Shown here: piece by piece, positions 1 through 9,594 of the stretch
Layout: each line of letters begins with the position of its first letter
How positions within the stretch are numbered: the stretch's first letter is position 1
Assembly (NCBI GenBank): GCA_900642245.1
Contig: CAAAJI010000370.1
Span: forward strand, 27,108 to 52,316
Reading direction: 5' to 3'
DNA length: 25,209 bases
DNA from: Fragilaria radians
Taxonomy: Eukaryota; Bacillariophyta; Fragilariophyceae; Fragilariales; Fragilariaceae
Notes under the pieces: model-generated
The model's database searches: none
Told to the model about the DNA's origin: nothing
Seen by the model: the letters and a program-made list of their open reading frames with translations, nothing else
Translations under genes and position numbers: made by a program

Positions 1-132
1 CAACCCACTGCTGAAGAACAACCCACTGCAGAAGAACAACCCACTGCTGAAGAACAACCCACCGCTGAAGAACTACCCACTGCTGAAGAAGTACCCACTG
101 CTGAAGAAGTACCCACTGCTGAAGAACTACCC
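1..132 (+). repeat. 18-bp tandem repeat, seven full units
   Basis: The unit is CAACCCACTGCTGAAGAA, and an eighth partial unit ends at the stop codon. The first four units keep CAA at the start; later units have CTA or GTA. The length is a multiple of three, so unit-number changes keep the frame. Confidence 0.9.
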
Positions 133-135
133 TGA
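1..135 (+). CDS. 3' end of an unidentified gene with an acidic hexapeptide-repeat tail
   Basis: The frame is open from the window edge and ends at TGA 133-135. It encodes seven tandem hexapeptides: QPTAEE four times, LPTAEE once, VPTAEE twice, then Leu-Pro-stop. A second plus-strand frame is also open here. I chose this one because two of the differences between units (GCT/GCA and ACT/ACC) are silent third-position changes in this frame but change residues in the other. The remaining changes swap Gln, Leu and Val at the first residue of the unit. Tails like this (Pro, Thr and paired Glu) are low-complexity and probably disordered. The body of the gene is outside the window, so its function cannot be given. 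Gene 1 follows about 580 bp downstream on the same strand. Confidence 0.55.
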   Translation, partial: QPTAEEQPTAEEQPTAEEQPTAEELPTAEEVPTAEEVPTAEELP

Positions 136-712
136 TGATATCTTTTTTGGTGGTCCCGTAGTAGACTCTAAATATTATAGTTTATTTTCCTAGATTACTT
201 TCCATGTTACAACGTTGGGCACATTTTTTCTACTCTTTGCAGGTTTCACCTGGAACTCATGGGTAAAAACGAAAGGATATTTATGTACTAAGAAGGCTAC
301 TTTTTGTCTGAGCTACTCAGCTCATTATTACGTTAATTATCATCAGTGCTCTCTTTGCCTTTGAACCACACGAGATTTCAATCTGAATTCTTGAGAATGT
401 ACAGTATTGGTATAGATATCGATCGGGAGTATGATGACATGGTAATTGTAATTCTTAAGGATAAGGTAAATATGTGGATTGATTGATGCCATGCATCAAT
501 TAGCCAATATACCAAGAAATGACCCGGGGTATATTCCTGAGCTTTTACTACTATGTGTAGAAATTTTATACGATGCTCATTTTTCCGTTGAATGATATAA
601 TACCACAATGCTATATGATTTTATATACGATTCCCTTGTTACTATATATAATTTTATATATCAACGATAAAGGTCCGATAAATTCCCCGGATCTTGTTAC
701 CATGTCAAAAAC
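136..712. other. AT-rich intergenic region
   Basis: I see no gene here. The 600-665 stretch is a run of TATATA-like sequence. An upstream exon carrying the missing start of LRR gene 1 could lie here, but I find no convincing ATG plus GT donor. The short minus-strand open frame at 378-608 has no recognisable content. Confidence 0.5.
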
Positions 713-2428
713 TTGAAGGGGACGACCAACAATTTTCGGTCATTCCTCTATTTCTTGTCAAAAAACTATGCAAGGTCTAGTTTGCGGTTACCTCCTCACA
801 GGCAACCGACTGTCAAGCCTGTTCGTAGGCCGACACGCAAACCAACATTGAAATGTCCATCGAGTGCCTCCAAGGCAGAAGCAGGTATTGCCTGCAAGTA
901 TATCAAGGCTGTGAATTGGATAGAATGTTTCAATGTTCTTGAAGTGTTGATTACTTCCAATGATCCAATTCCAACACAGATTGGGTTGCTTACCAATTTG
1001 ATATCCTTATCGTTTGGGAATGTAAGAGGGAAACTACCCTCTACGATAGGATGTCTAACCAAGTTGACATATTTATTTTTATCAGATACACAATTAAGTG
1101 GAACAATCCCATCGTCAATTGGATCCTTGACGAAATTGACATATTTACATTTACAACGAAGTCAATTTATTGGACCGATTCCATCATCCATGTCATCGTT
1201 GAATAAATTGATATATTTGGCCATGGCTGGGAATCAATTGACTGGCACAATTCCTGCATCTATCGGATCCTTAACCAAGTTGACCTATCTGTCATTGTCT
1301 TCCAATCAATTGAAAGGACCAATCCCATTATCCATGGGATCCCTAAGACTATTACGGCATTTGGAAATGTATTCCAACAAGTTAAAGGGCCCTATTCCAT
1401 CCACCATGGGATTATTGACAAGGTTGTCTAGTTTGGTACTTTCCTCCAATCAGCTGACGGATAGCATTCCATTGTCCCTAGAATCCTTGACAAGGTTGAC
1501 TCGTTTGGATGTATCTGCCAACTTCTTGACGGGCACAATTCCCTCACAAATCATGGAATCATTGAGAAAGTTGACCTATCTATTTTTGTCATACAATCAA
1601 TTATCTGGTACTATTCCATCATCCATAGGAGTATTGACAGAGTTGGTGTATTTGGAAATGACTAAAAATCATTTTTCTGGCACAATTCCATCAGCACTGG
1701 ACACTTTGAGAAAGTTAACATACCTCTCTTTGTCAAACAATCAATTCACAGGTTCCATTCCATCGTCCATGGGGTCACTAACAGAGTTGAGGTCTTGCGA
1801 TATGTCGAAAAATCAATTGTCTGGCTCACTTCCATTGTCCATCGGAGCTTTACTAAAGTTGACGTATTTGTCTTTGTGGACCAATCAGTTATCTGGTACA
1901 ATTCCTCTGTCCATTGGATCCTTGACAGAATTGATGTCCTTGGATATCGCTTATAATCAATTGTCCGGCAACCTACCATTTTCACTGGGTTCACAAACTA
2001 AATTGTCCTATTTGTCTTTGTCATCCAATCAATTAACTGGCACAATTCCATCATCCCTTGGTCTATTGACAGAGTTGACTGCTTTCTTTTTGTCTTTGAA
2101 TCAGTTGACAGGCACAATCCCATCATCCATTGGATCATTGTCAAATCTGGTGCTCTTCTCTGTATCTTTCAACAAATTGATTGGAGGGATTCCATCAATG
2201 ATGGGGTCATCCTTGGTACATTTTGATCTGTCGTCTAATCTACTGACGGGGGCAATTCCTTCATCTATTGAATTGTTGACAAAGTTGACAACATTATCTT
2301 TGTATGAAAATGAATTGACTGGCACTATTCCAAATGTGTTATGCTCTTCACAATTGATACCCTTAATTGATTGCGATGAAATCAAATGTGATTGCTGTGT
2401 TGGATTATACAATGAGGAATGTTCATAA
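713..2428 (+). CDS. LRR gene 1: long plant-type leucine-rich-repeat protein, 5' end unresolved
   Basis: A single open frame of about 571 codons ends with TAA 2426-2428. After an Arg/Pro/Thr/Lys-rich stretch (VKPVRRPTRKPTLK, around residues 36-49) and an N-cap with two Cys, it has about 19 LRRs of 24 residues, consensus IPSSIGSLTKLTYLSLSSNQLTGT. One unit has 25 residues and one has 22. It closes with the cap DCDEIKCDCC...C. Such LRRs form curved binding scaffolds, usually secreted or on the cell surface. No binding partner or catalytic domain is visible. The start is a problem: the frame is open from 671, the first in-frame ATG lies about 158 codons in, and TTG 713 is only a nominal start. Either an upstream signal exon is spliced on (a possible acceptor ends at 780) or the ATG has decayed. 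No stop interrupts the repeats. Bases 2409-2428 recur at the junction at 11246. Confidence 0.72.
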   Translation: MKGTTNNFRSFLYFLSKNYARSSLRLPPHRQPTVKPVRRPTRKPTLKCPSSASKAEAGIACKYIKAVNWIECFNVLEVLITSNDPIPTQIGLLTNLISLSFGNVRGKLPSTIGCLTKLTYLFLSDTQLSGTIPSSIGSLTKLTYLHLQRSQFIGPIPSSMSSLNKLIYLAMAGNQLTGTIPASIGSLTKLTYLSLSSNQLKGPIPLSMGSLRLLRHLEMYSNKLKGPIPSTMGLLTRLSSLVLSSNQLTDSIPLSLESLTRLTRLDVSANFLTGTIPSQIMESLRKLTYLFLSYNQLSGTIPSSIGVLTELVYLEMTKNHFSGTIPSALDTLRKLTYLSLSNNQFTGSIPSSMGSLTELRSCDMSKNQLSGSLPLSIGALLKLTYLSLWTNQLSGTIPLSIGSLTELMSLDIAYNQLSGNLPFSLGSQTKLSYLSLSSNQLTGTIPSSLGLLTELTAFFLSLNQLTGTIPSSIGSLSNLVLFSVSFNKLIGGIPSMMGSSLVHFDLSSNLLTGAIPSSIELLTKLTTLSLYENELTGTIPNVLCSSQLIPLIDCDEIKCDCCVGLYNEECS

Positions 2429-2613
2429 CATATCAGGCTTGTACTTGTGGTTCCAGGAACAATGATCACTTAATTATCTATTCTCTTATCAATTTACTTT
2501 CCTGATCAAATTTAGTGGTAATTGTTATACCTCATAACTGTTTTGAGTGGCTTTTATCTTGAAATTTCAGGATGGAAAAGTCAATTTAATTTTTAATCTA
2601 TTTTGATGAAATA

Positions 2614-2776
2614 GAATAACACAGAACAATAGAGAGTGAGCTAGCTTACACCTAAATGAGGTTTAACACTTTTGCAGCAATGAATGACACAGCACAATTG
2701 AGAGTACAGTTACTCATATCTTAATCAGGTTCAACACTTTTTGCAGCAGTGAATGACACTAAACATTTGAGTCATT
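2614..2776. repeat. Imperfect tandem array of 68-69-bp units
   Basis: Two units and a partial third begin GAATAACAC or GAATGACAC at 2614, 2682 and 2751. Each full unit contains an AGGTTYAACACTTTTGCAGC-like stretch. A single unit is recognisable in block 2 near 11704. It lies in noncoding spacer and its function is unknown. Confidence 0.7.
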
Positions 2777-3972
2777 CAAATTTTTGATAATATTAGATTT
2801 GTTAATTTGTTGAAAAGCACAACTCCTGCTCTACCATGTACAAAGGAAATAAATATCAAAGTTATTGCTCTAAAACTGAATTTGATTGTTGCACTCCCAT
2901 TGCAAATTAAGTTATTTCAGCTTCTTCTTTCATGAATCAGATATTTACTAAAATAAATATGAAAAATATGATTCACTGCTTGTCCCAAAAATATATTATC
3001 ATGTCCCAAATTTCATAATATTAAGTATTTGTTTTCCTAGAATATACACATGTAATTTCAGAAGTCATCTAGCATACAAGTATTTTCCAGAACAAGTTTC
3101 GATATCAGGAAGCTTGCATTGTGCCACTTTTCACCCACTTCAATCATTTGATATCTGTATTATTAATTCAAACAGCCTTCATTGACAAAATGATTGGAAT
3201 AAATCTAATACATCATTTCAAAGATAAATGGCTGTCATTTGAAAAATTCCTTCGACAAGAAAGGTTTAAAAAGTAAGGGATATTTCCAATAGATTGATTA
3301 GTCGTTCAAGAATTAAAAAAATATGTTATCTAGAGAGCTAGTCTTTATTAATCAATTAATTCCCTCCAGAGTGATACTTCAATTTTCTATTTCAAAAAGT
3401 CAGCAAAACTGACTTCATTTCAACAATCAGCTGTTTAAATCCTTTTCTGTGGACGCACTCGTAACTTTCGGACCTTTAATTCCTTTCCTTAGGTCTCTCA
3501 TATGGTACTTATAATAACCAATTGATAAAAGTCAGAGTTATGAAAATATTATCTGAAATTTATTCAATTTACGAAGAATGCAATTGTTTGTACGAATATT
3601 GAATATTAGAATGATTGCCAACATTGTAAGAGAGCATTTTACTACTTTTTGATCTTAGAATGATAGATTTTCCCGCTCTATCACATTTTCATGTATCCAT
3701 CTGTCTTGTCAGCTGGCTCAAATCACCTGAAAAGAAATCAACTGTTAAGTTAGCTCTTTGAAAGATGCATTACAGGTCATATTTAAAGCTATATAGACTT
3801 TTTACAAAAAAACGTGCTCATTCGCACAATTGTCATGGAGAATGTAAGGAGTATCTAACTTTATTGTATAAGTTAACTTTCCAACTCGACATCACAATCT
3901 GTCACAGATTCTGCAAAACAGTTGTGGTTTAATTAATTGTAGCTCGATCGATCATGCTTCTTTCGTTAAATG

Positions 3973-4146
3973 AATCGAATGGGACATTATCTTACGGATT
4001 GCTTCTTCATTCGAGTCTATTCTCACAATCTGGCATGAAAATGATATTTGGAGAGTTCGTGCCATCACCCAAGCTGCTAATTCTGCCGTTTTTTATTTTC
4101 TTAGAAAGCATAAGGGTTCTTATGGTGGGAAATGTCATGTCGCATA
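3973..4146 (+). other. Possible coding remnant or lone exon, unidentified
   Basis: Between the TGA at 3970-3972 and the TAA at 4144-4146 the frame reads like ordinary protein, with mixed composition and no low complexity. Examples are IWHENDIWRVRAITQAANSA and KGSYGGKCHVA. It has no ATG and is only 57 codons long. It lies in the part of block 1 that is absent from block 2. I do not recognise the family, and chance is possible. Confidence 0.2.
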
Positions 4147-5765
4147 AGCCGTAGTTGTTTCGGGGATGTCATAGAAGAACGGATTAATTCATTAATTTTT
4201 CATATATAAACTAATCTTAAAAAGAATTAGCATTAAAGATAAGGTTTACCAATTGTTGTATCATCAAGAAGTGGTACAAGGAGCCAAAATGAAGACATCA
4301 TTTTATTTAAATAAAGAATTTCATAACGTAATTCGAGAAGTGATAGTAACTTAACATCTATTTCTTACAAAGATCCATATTGGTGTGAACTAGCAGTGGG
4401 ATTCCAATCTATGGGGTCACGTTAATGATGATTTTCTGTTACCAGTACAATAATTTCACGTTTCTTTTGACTCTTGCTGAGTCCTAATAACAGTTTGTTG
4501 ACATCGTCCATTTCTAGAAGTTATACATTAGTACCTATGAACTGTGATGTTTTGCTCGTCAACTATACCATGCTGACTCATTTTCATTCTTGTAATCTTT
4601 GTAAACTTTAAATGAGTTATGCGAATAATCTCCTTGCTAAATCAGGAAATATATTGAGTTTCATCACTTCCTTCATATTTTTGATATTGATCAGGTATTG
4701 CTGACTGCAGATAAACACCGCATCTATATTGCATTATTAAAGAGCTGAACGACCTCAGTTCCTTTTTCTATTATTGACACAAGTCAATTCTTAATTTATG
4801 TAAGCGAGAACATGATTTCAACTCTGACAAATACCGTTTGATCTCAAATGTTTTTCATTTTAAAGATAAATAATCAGTGGAATATTGAAGCCAGCAAAGG
4901 TATTTTCACATAAAATCCCAAACTAGTTGAGACAAATGACCACATTGAAATTGGGAGTCAATCATTTATCTGAATTAATTCTAGTGACGACATTGAAAGT
5001 TTATGATTATCTTCTCATTCATTAAAAAATTCATTCTGTCGGATTATTAACGCACTGGGGATATAGTTGGAATCAATAAAGGAAATTTTCTTACAGTTGT
5101 TGTCGTGTTGTATTCAATGGAAAGAGATTATTCGATCAGCAGTCAAAAAAATACGTTTTTAATTTAGGAAACGTCTTCCTTCAGGATCTCGTGTAACTAT
5201 TGTAATTTCAACAACGCACGTACAAACTCATGATCAAATTTCTAGGAGGAGTTGCTTTCTTGTATCTCATTTAAGGGAGGTATCTAATCTAGTCCACGGA
5301 TTTACCTACAACGACTTTCGATATCATGTGTAATACAATTTTTAACTTTGTAAGAGGGAGTCAAATACCGTAAGCGATTAACACCATTTCCCTAACAACC
5401 TAAAATTTCATTAATTTCCGTAATTCAACCATGACGACTCTGCTGTTTATCATCTTCACTCTCTTTGTTACTTCCCTTGCAAATGACAATATTGATGATA
5501 AGATTCAAATGCATCGAAACCTACAGGCCATCAGGCCAATTCCCAAGTTATTCAACAAGTTGCCTAGTCGCCTGCCGAATTGCAAGCCTTTATCAACAAC
5601 TCCAGCGCCAACACTTTATCCACAAACTTTGGATTTGTCCTTTCAGGGATTAACTGGTTCCATTCCATCATTCATCTGGTCGATGACACAATTAACATAC
5701 TTGAATTTGAGGGGAAATCAATTAGAAGGATCTATTCCTTCATCAATTGAATCCTTGACTCAATT

Positions 5766-5909
5766 GACAATCTTGGATATGTCTGTTAATCAATTGACTG
5801 GCTCAATCCCATCATCCGTGGGTTCATTGACAAAATTGACAATCTTGGATATGTCTGATAATCAATTGACTGGCTCAATCCCATCATCCGTGGGTTCATT
5901 GACAAAATT
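5766..5909 (+). repeat. Two nearly identical 72-bp LRR units
   Basis: Bases 5766-5837 and 5838-5909 match at a 72-bp offset with only about one difference (GTTAAT/GATAAT) until the second unit diverges near its end. Seventy-two bp is exactly one 24-residue LRR, so this is a recent in-frame gain of one repeat. Confidence 0.8.
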
Positions 5910-6517
5910 GACATTCTTGTCTTTGTCGTCCAATGAATTCACTAGGACAATTCCATTGCCACTAGGATCCTTGACCAAGTTGACATCTTTGTGGCTGACT
6001 TTGAATCTGCGGACAGGCACATTCCAAACTCAATTGGATCCTTGACTCAATTGAATTCCTTGGATGTGGCTAGCAATTAATTGATTGGCACAATCCCATT
6101 GCCCTTGGGATCACTAACAGAGTTAAAACTCTTGTTTTTGAGGTACAATACATTGTCTGGGACAATTCCATTGTCCTTGGGAGTATTGACTGAGTTGGAA
6201 ACTTTTTCATTGGGTAGCAATAAATTCACAGGCACAATCCCATCTTCAATCAGATCATTGACTGCTCTAATGTTTTTGGATATGTCTCAAAACCAATTGA
6301 CTGGCTCAATCCCATCATCCGTGGGTTCATTGACAAAATTGACATTCTTGTCTTTGTCGTCCAATGAATTCACTAGGACAATTCCATTGCTACTAGGATC
6401 CTTGACCAAGTTGACATCTTTGTGGCTGACTTTGAATCTGCTGACAGGCACAATTCCAAACTCAATTGGATCGTTGACTCAATTGAATTCCTTGGATGTG
6501 GCTAGCAATTAATTGAC
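5863..6517 (+). repeat. Intragenic duplicated three-LRR block
   Basis: About 220 bp at 5863-6085 recur at 6294-6517. The offset is 431 bp before the one-base deletion and 432 bp after it (six LRRs). The copies share the unusual wording NEFTRTIPL...SLWLTLNL and the same TAA codon. Only the first copy carries the one-base deletion, which is therefore younger than the copying. Confidence 0.8.
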
Positions 6518-6698
6518 TGGTACATATCCATCATCCATGGGATTCCTGACAAAGTTGACAAACTTGTCTTTGTATTACAATCAATTGACTGGCACAATTC
6601 CAAATTCGTTATGCGATCTCCAATTGATACCTGTAATTGATTGCAGTTCAATTAAGTGTGATTGCTGTATTGGTCCAGCTAAAGAACAATGTTCGTGA

Positions 6699-8411
6699 AT
6701 TATGGAAGGACATGGTTGGGGATATAACAGTTACACACATTATTTTGGTTGGAAAACCAATATTGATGTTGTTGTTAAAAAGAGATTTTCTTTTTACTCC
6801 TTTGTTCTTTTTTCACAACTGGTCTCCCATTTGTCCTTCATCCACAATCACTATATTTTTGCATTTGATACCCTATATTCTTAGTATTAGGCGTAGTTCA
6901 GAGTTTTGACTTACTTGGCAAGTCAAAGTGCAAGATGTGAGAACAGTGGAGCAAAGACAATAGAATGAGAATAATGACTTATTATAGATATCACAATGAA
7001 AGTGTGAAAAGGCTTTGTAACAAATTTAAATGAGAGGTACAAATGAAGAGCCATTGATTTGTTTATGCTAATTGTTGTCTGTTGAGTAATACTTCATTTG
7101 TTTAAATTTTTCCAAAAGAGAGATTTTTACTCTCTCTTTATTCAAAGCATAAAAAGAAGTAAAGAAGAAATGTTCCACCTAGAGTGAGAAATACATTTCA
7201 GTGTCAAGAATCAATTGTGGGGAAAGCTGTAGATATAAAATAGTTCAGAGGAAGGCCAAGAAAGGAAGAAGAATGTTGAGAAATATTGATGTCAACAAAA
7301 TTGCAATTACAGAATTAATGTTGTCTATTGACAAATGGAATATTAGGGGAAAATTGCATTTGGAATGATAAAAAGTAAGAAAAAAGATTATCAAAGTGGG
7401 AATGAAAGTTTAGAATGGGAGAAGATCAAGGAGAAGTTTGAAACTTTTTTGTAGTTGCACAAAAATGACTCTACACAGACAATGAATTAAATCATACTAA
7501 ATAGAAATATGGCCATTCATTGTTTCATCAAAGCAAGAAGAGAAACCTAGCTTGTATGCCCTCATAAATGTTTGATCCAGCAACTGCATGATTTAAAAAT
7601 AGCGGAAAATGGAGATAAAACGCTTGAAGGAGCTGCAAAGCTGTTAGACCAAGATTGGTTTCATTAGAAAAAGTGAAGATGAATTTCTTGGTAAAGAATT
7701 CTGGAATCATTTGTTGTCTAATTAGTTTCATCAATGGTATTGTGCCCTCAAGCTATTTTCGTTGGATCCATTCACCAAGCGTTAAGTTATAACTAGTGTC
7801 AATATTCCTATCAGCTACCCCTGAAGATGTCATTGTAGCCAAGAATTATCCAACCACAAAACTGCCATCATTTTTCATACACAAAGGACAATACTAAAAG
7901 ACAATTGAAGTTAAAGGAATTGATCAGTTCAATAATCATTTCATTTTAGAATCTCAAGTAGAACCTAGAAGTGGATGCATCCTTTATTATTAATTTCACT
8001 TACCCTCTAGGAAAGGCAGAGATTCTTGCGATTACTTCCCAGTAAACTTGTTTTAAAGTAATGACATCGAAACTTCATTTAGGAAAACTGTAAATGATTT
8101 CCAAATTGATTCTCATGCAACGTCATTATATCCCACCCAACCTAGTGAAACACAGATTTAAAAAAATTAGGTTGATTAATGACTTCGTAAGATTGAAAAC
8201 AACACCAATATTAAAGTCCTGATGTCAATATTTAGCGTAGAGAATTCGCAATTTTGCGTGGACCTCTCACAATCCCAAATCGTGTTGGACCTCGCACACT
8301 ACTATGTTGTAGAATTCTAAAGGAAAGATGCGTATGCATGCGTATGGATGGGAACGGTCGTTTCCATGCGATCCAATCTGATATCATAAAAAAACTTCCT
8401 TTCTTGCCATC
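6699..8411. other. Noncoding spacer, largely duplicated at 13508-14726
   Basis: Bases 6699-7942 are matched closely by 13508-14726, with long nearly identical stretches such as 7440-7560. Short open frames here hold nothing I recognise. Bases 7943-8449 have no block 2 counterpart. They include the upstream region and signal exon of LRR gene 3, and around 8250-8340 are visibly less AT-rich than the surroundings. The promoter of gene 3 should lie here, but no motif stands out. Confidence 0.6.
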
Positions 8412-9594
8412 ATGCATTTTTTCATCACTTTGCTTCAAATTTTGTCACTCTGTATTCATGGTAAGAGTTCAAGATTGATGATGTATACCTTGTCAAAATA
8501 TTGATTATTCATCATTTGTCAAATTTACAGCCGACGGTAGTCATCATCGTCAACTTGTCAAGACGAAACGACCGACCAAAAAACCGACCAAAACGCCCAC
8601 CAGGAATCCTACTAGGAAGCCTACTACTATACGATGCCCAACAAATCCTCCTGTAGCAGACAAAATTGTTGCCTGCCAATTTGTTAATATTCCAGATTTG
8701 CAAAAATGCTTCAATGTTGATAGCGCGGGTGCATGGGAAGCACAGACTCAAATTCCGACACAAATTGGACTGCTGACTCAGCTGCGTTTCTTAGAAATAA
8801 TTTTTGGCGCAATTTCGGGAAGAATACCAAATACCATTGGATGTCTAACAAGATTGTCCCGATTGAGTTTTATATCCAGCAGTTTGACGGGGAAGATCCC
8901 ATCATCCATTAGATTGTTGTCAAGATTGACACTTTTGAACTTTTATGACAATAGATTAACTGGGACAATTCCATCATCCCTTCAATCAATGACACGGCTG
9001 TCATCTTTGTGTTTAACTCTCAATGACTTGACTGGATCAATTCCATCTTCCATTGGATCATGGACAAGTTTGCAAGTATTCGAAGCATTCTCCAATCACT
9101 TGAGCGGAACAATTCCATCTTCCATTGAATCATTAACGTCATTGGCAATTTTGATATTGTCTGACAACAAACTAAGTGGAACAATTCCTTCATCCATTGG
9201 ATCACTGACAAGATTGCAAGCATTGTATTTGTCCAACAACAAATTAACTGGGAAGATTCCATCATCCTTTCCATCAACGATATGGCCATCACTGTTTTTG
9301 GATTTATCCTTCAATGAATTGACCGGAACACTTCCATCTTCTATTGGATCATTGACAAATTTGGTTGTATTGCAATTGTCGTCCAACAATTTGAGTGGAA
9401 CCATTCCGCCTTCCATTGAATCATTGACAAATCTGCAATTAATGTTTTTATCTTCTAATGAATTGCATGGTACTATTCCAACTTCATTATGCTCTCTTAA
9501 TTCATTATCTATTGTCATTGATTGCATTGAAATTACATGTGATTGCTGTGGTTCATCCTACAATGCTGTTGATGCTATTCTTGATGAGTGTTAA
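8412..9594 (+). CDS. LRR gene 3 (type B): secreted LRR protein, intact, two exons
   Basis: Proposed join is 8412-8460 and 8531-9594, 370 residues, ending at TAA 9592-9594. Exon 1 encodes MHFFITLLQILSLCIH, a good signal peptide. The split codon G|CC gives Ala just at the likely cleavage site. Exon 2 begins Asp-Gly, then HRQLVKTKRPTKKPTKTPTR and more Pro/Thr/Lys stalk, an N-cap with spaced Cys (VACQF...LQKCFNVD), 10 plant-type LRRs (IPSSIGSLTxLxxLxLSxNxLTGT; one has 25 residues), and the cap DCIEITCDCC...DEC. Without the splice there is no in-frame ATG before the repeats, so the start choice depends on it. A secreted or wall-associated recognition or structural LRR protein is the likely role; no enzyme domain or membrane anchor is seen. 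It is the only member of the cluster with start, splice and frame all intact. Its block 2 sister keeps the intron but has lost exon 1. Confidence 0.78.
8461..8530 (+). other. Intron of LRR gene 3 (70 bp, GT-AG, phase 1)
   Basis: The donor is ATG|GTAAGAG and the acceptor AATTTACAG|CC. Removing it fuses a signal peptide to the stalk in one frame. The same 70-bp interval, with matching ends, is conserved at 14739-14808. Confidence 0.82.

Larger units (their letters stand above)
2429..5430. other. 3-kb AT-rich spacer between LRR genes 1 and 2
   Basis: I find no complete gene. Bases 2429-2680 and about 4450-4740 have counterparts in block 2 (11266-11755 and 11756-12000); the middle has none. The spacer holds a short tandem array (2614-2776) and a protein-like frame without a start (3973-4146). 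The 66-codon open frame at 3954-4154 has no recognisable product. Confidence 0.6.
5431..6698 (+). pseudogene. LRR gene 2 (type A): secreted LRR protein, disrupted
   Basis: ATG 5431 opens a clear signal peptide (MTTLLFIIFTLFVTSLA) with likely cleavage before Asn-Asp. A linker containing TTPAPTLYPQ follows, then about 13 LRRs of 24 residues, then the cap DCSSIKCDCC with a terminal Cys before TGA 6696-6698. The frame breaks about 6015-6025, where ACAATTCC seen at the same point in the sister repeat has become ACATTCC (one base lost). Two TAA codons (6078-6080 and 6510-6512) stand where a conserved Gln (N-Q-L) is expected. As written only about 204 residues can be made: signal peptide, linker and about five LRRs, without the Cys cap. 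Repeats 4-6 and 10-12 are near copies of each other, and repeats 2-3 are nearly identical. The intact ancestor was probably secreted. The block 2 sister is at 12003-13507. Confidence 0.82.

Noticed and set aside
1..132. CRISPR-like array
   Set aside because: The units are contiguous 18-mers with no spacers, and the stretch is coding.
3954..4154. 66-codon open frame as a gene
   Set aside because: It has no recognisable content. The alternative frame 3973-4146 looks more protein-like and is listed only as a weak remnant.
6078..6512. Alternative genetic code in which TAA encodes Gln
   Set aside because: Both TAA codons replace a conserved Gln, which invites this idea. However, TAA and TGA also end the LRR proteins directly after the Cys cap (2426, 9592, 15866 for TAA; 6696 and 13505 for TGA). 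The sister gene has CAA, and the same gene has a frameshift. Nonsense mutation is simpler.
9020..9527. Long minus-strand frames across the LRR genes
   Set aside because: They are mirror frames produced by the 72-bp periodic LRR sequence, as are those at 1746-2469, 13179-13460 and 14989-15566.
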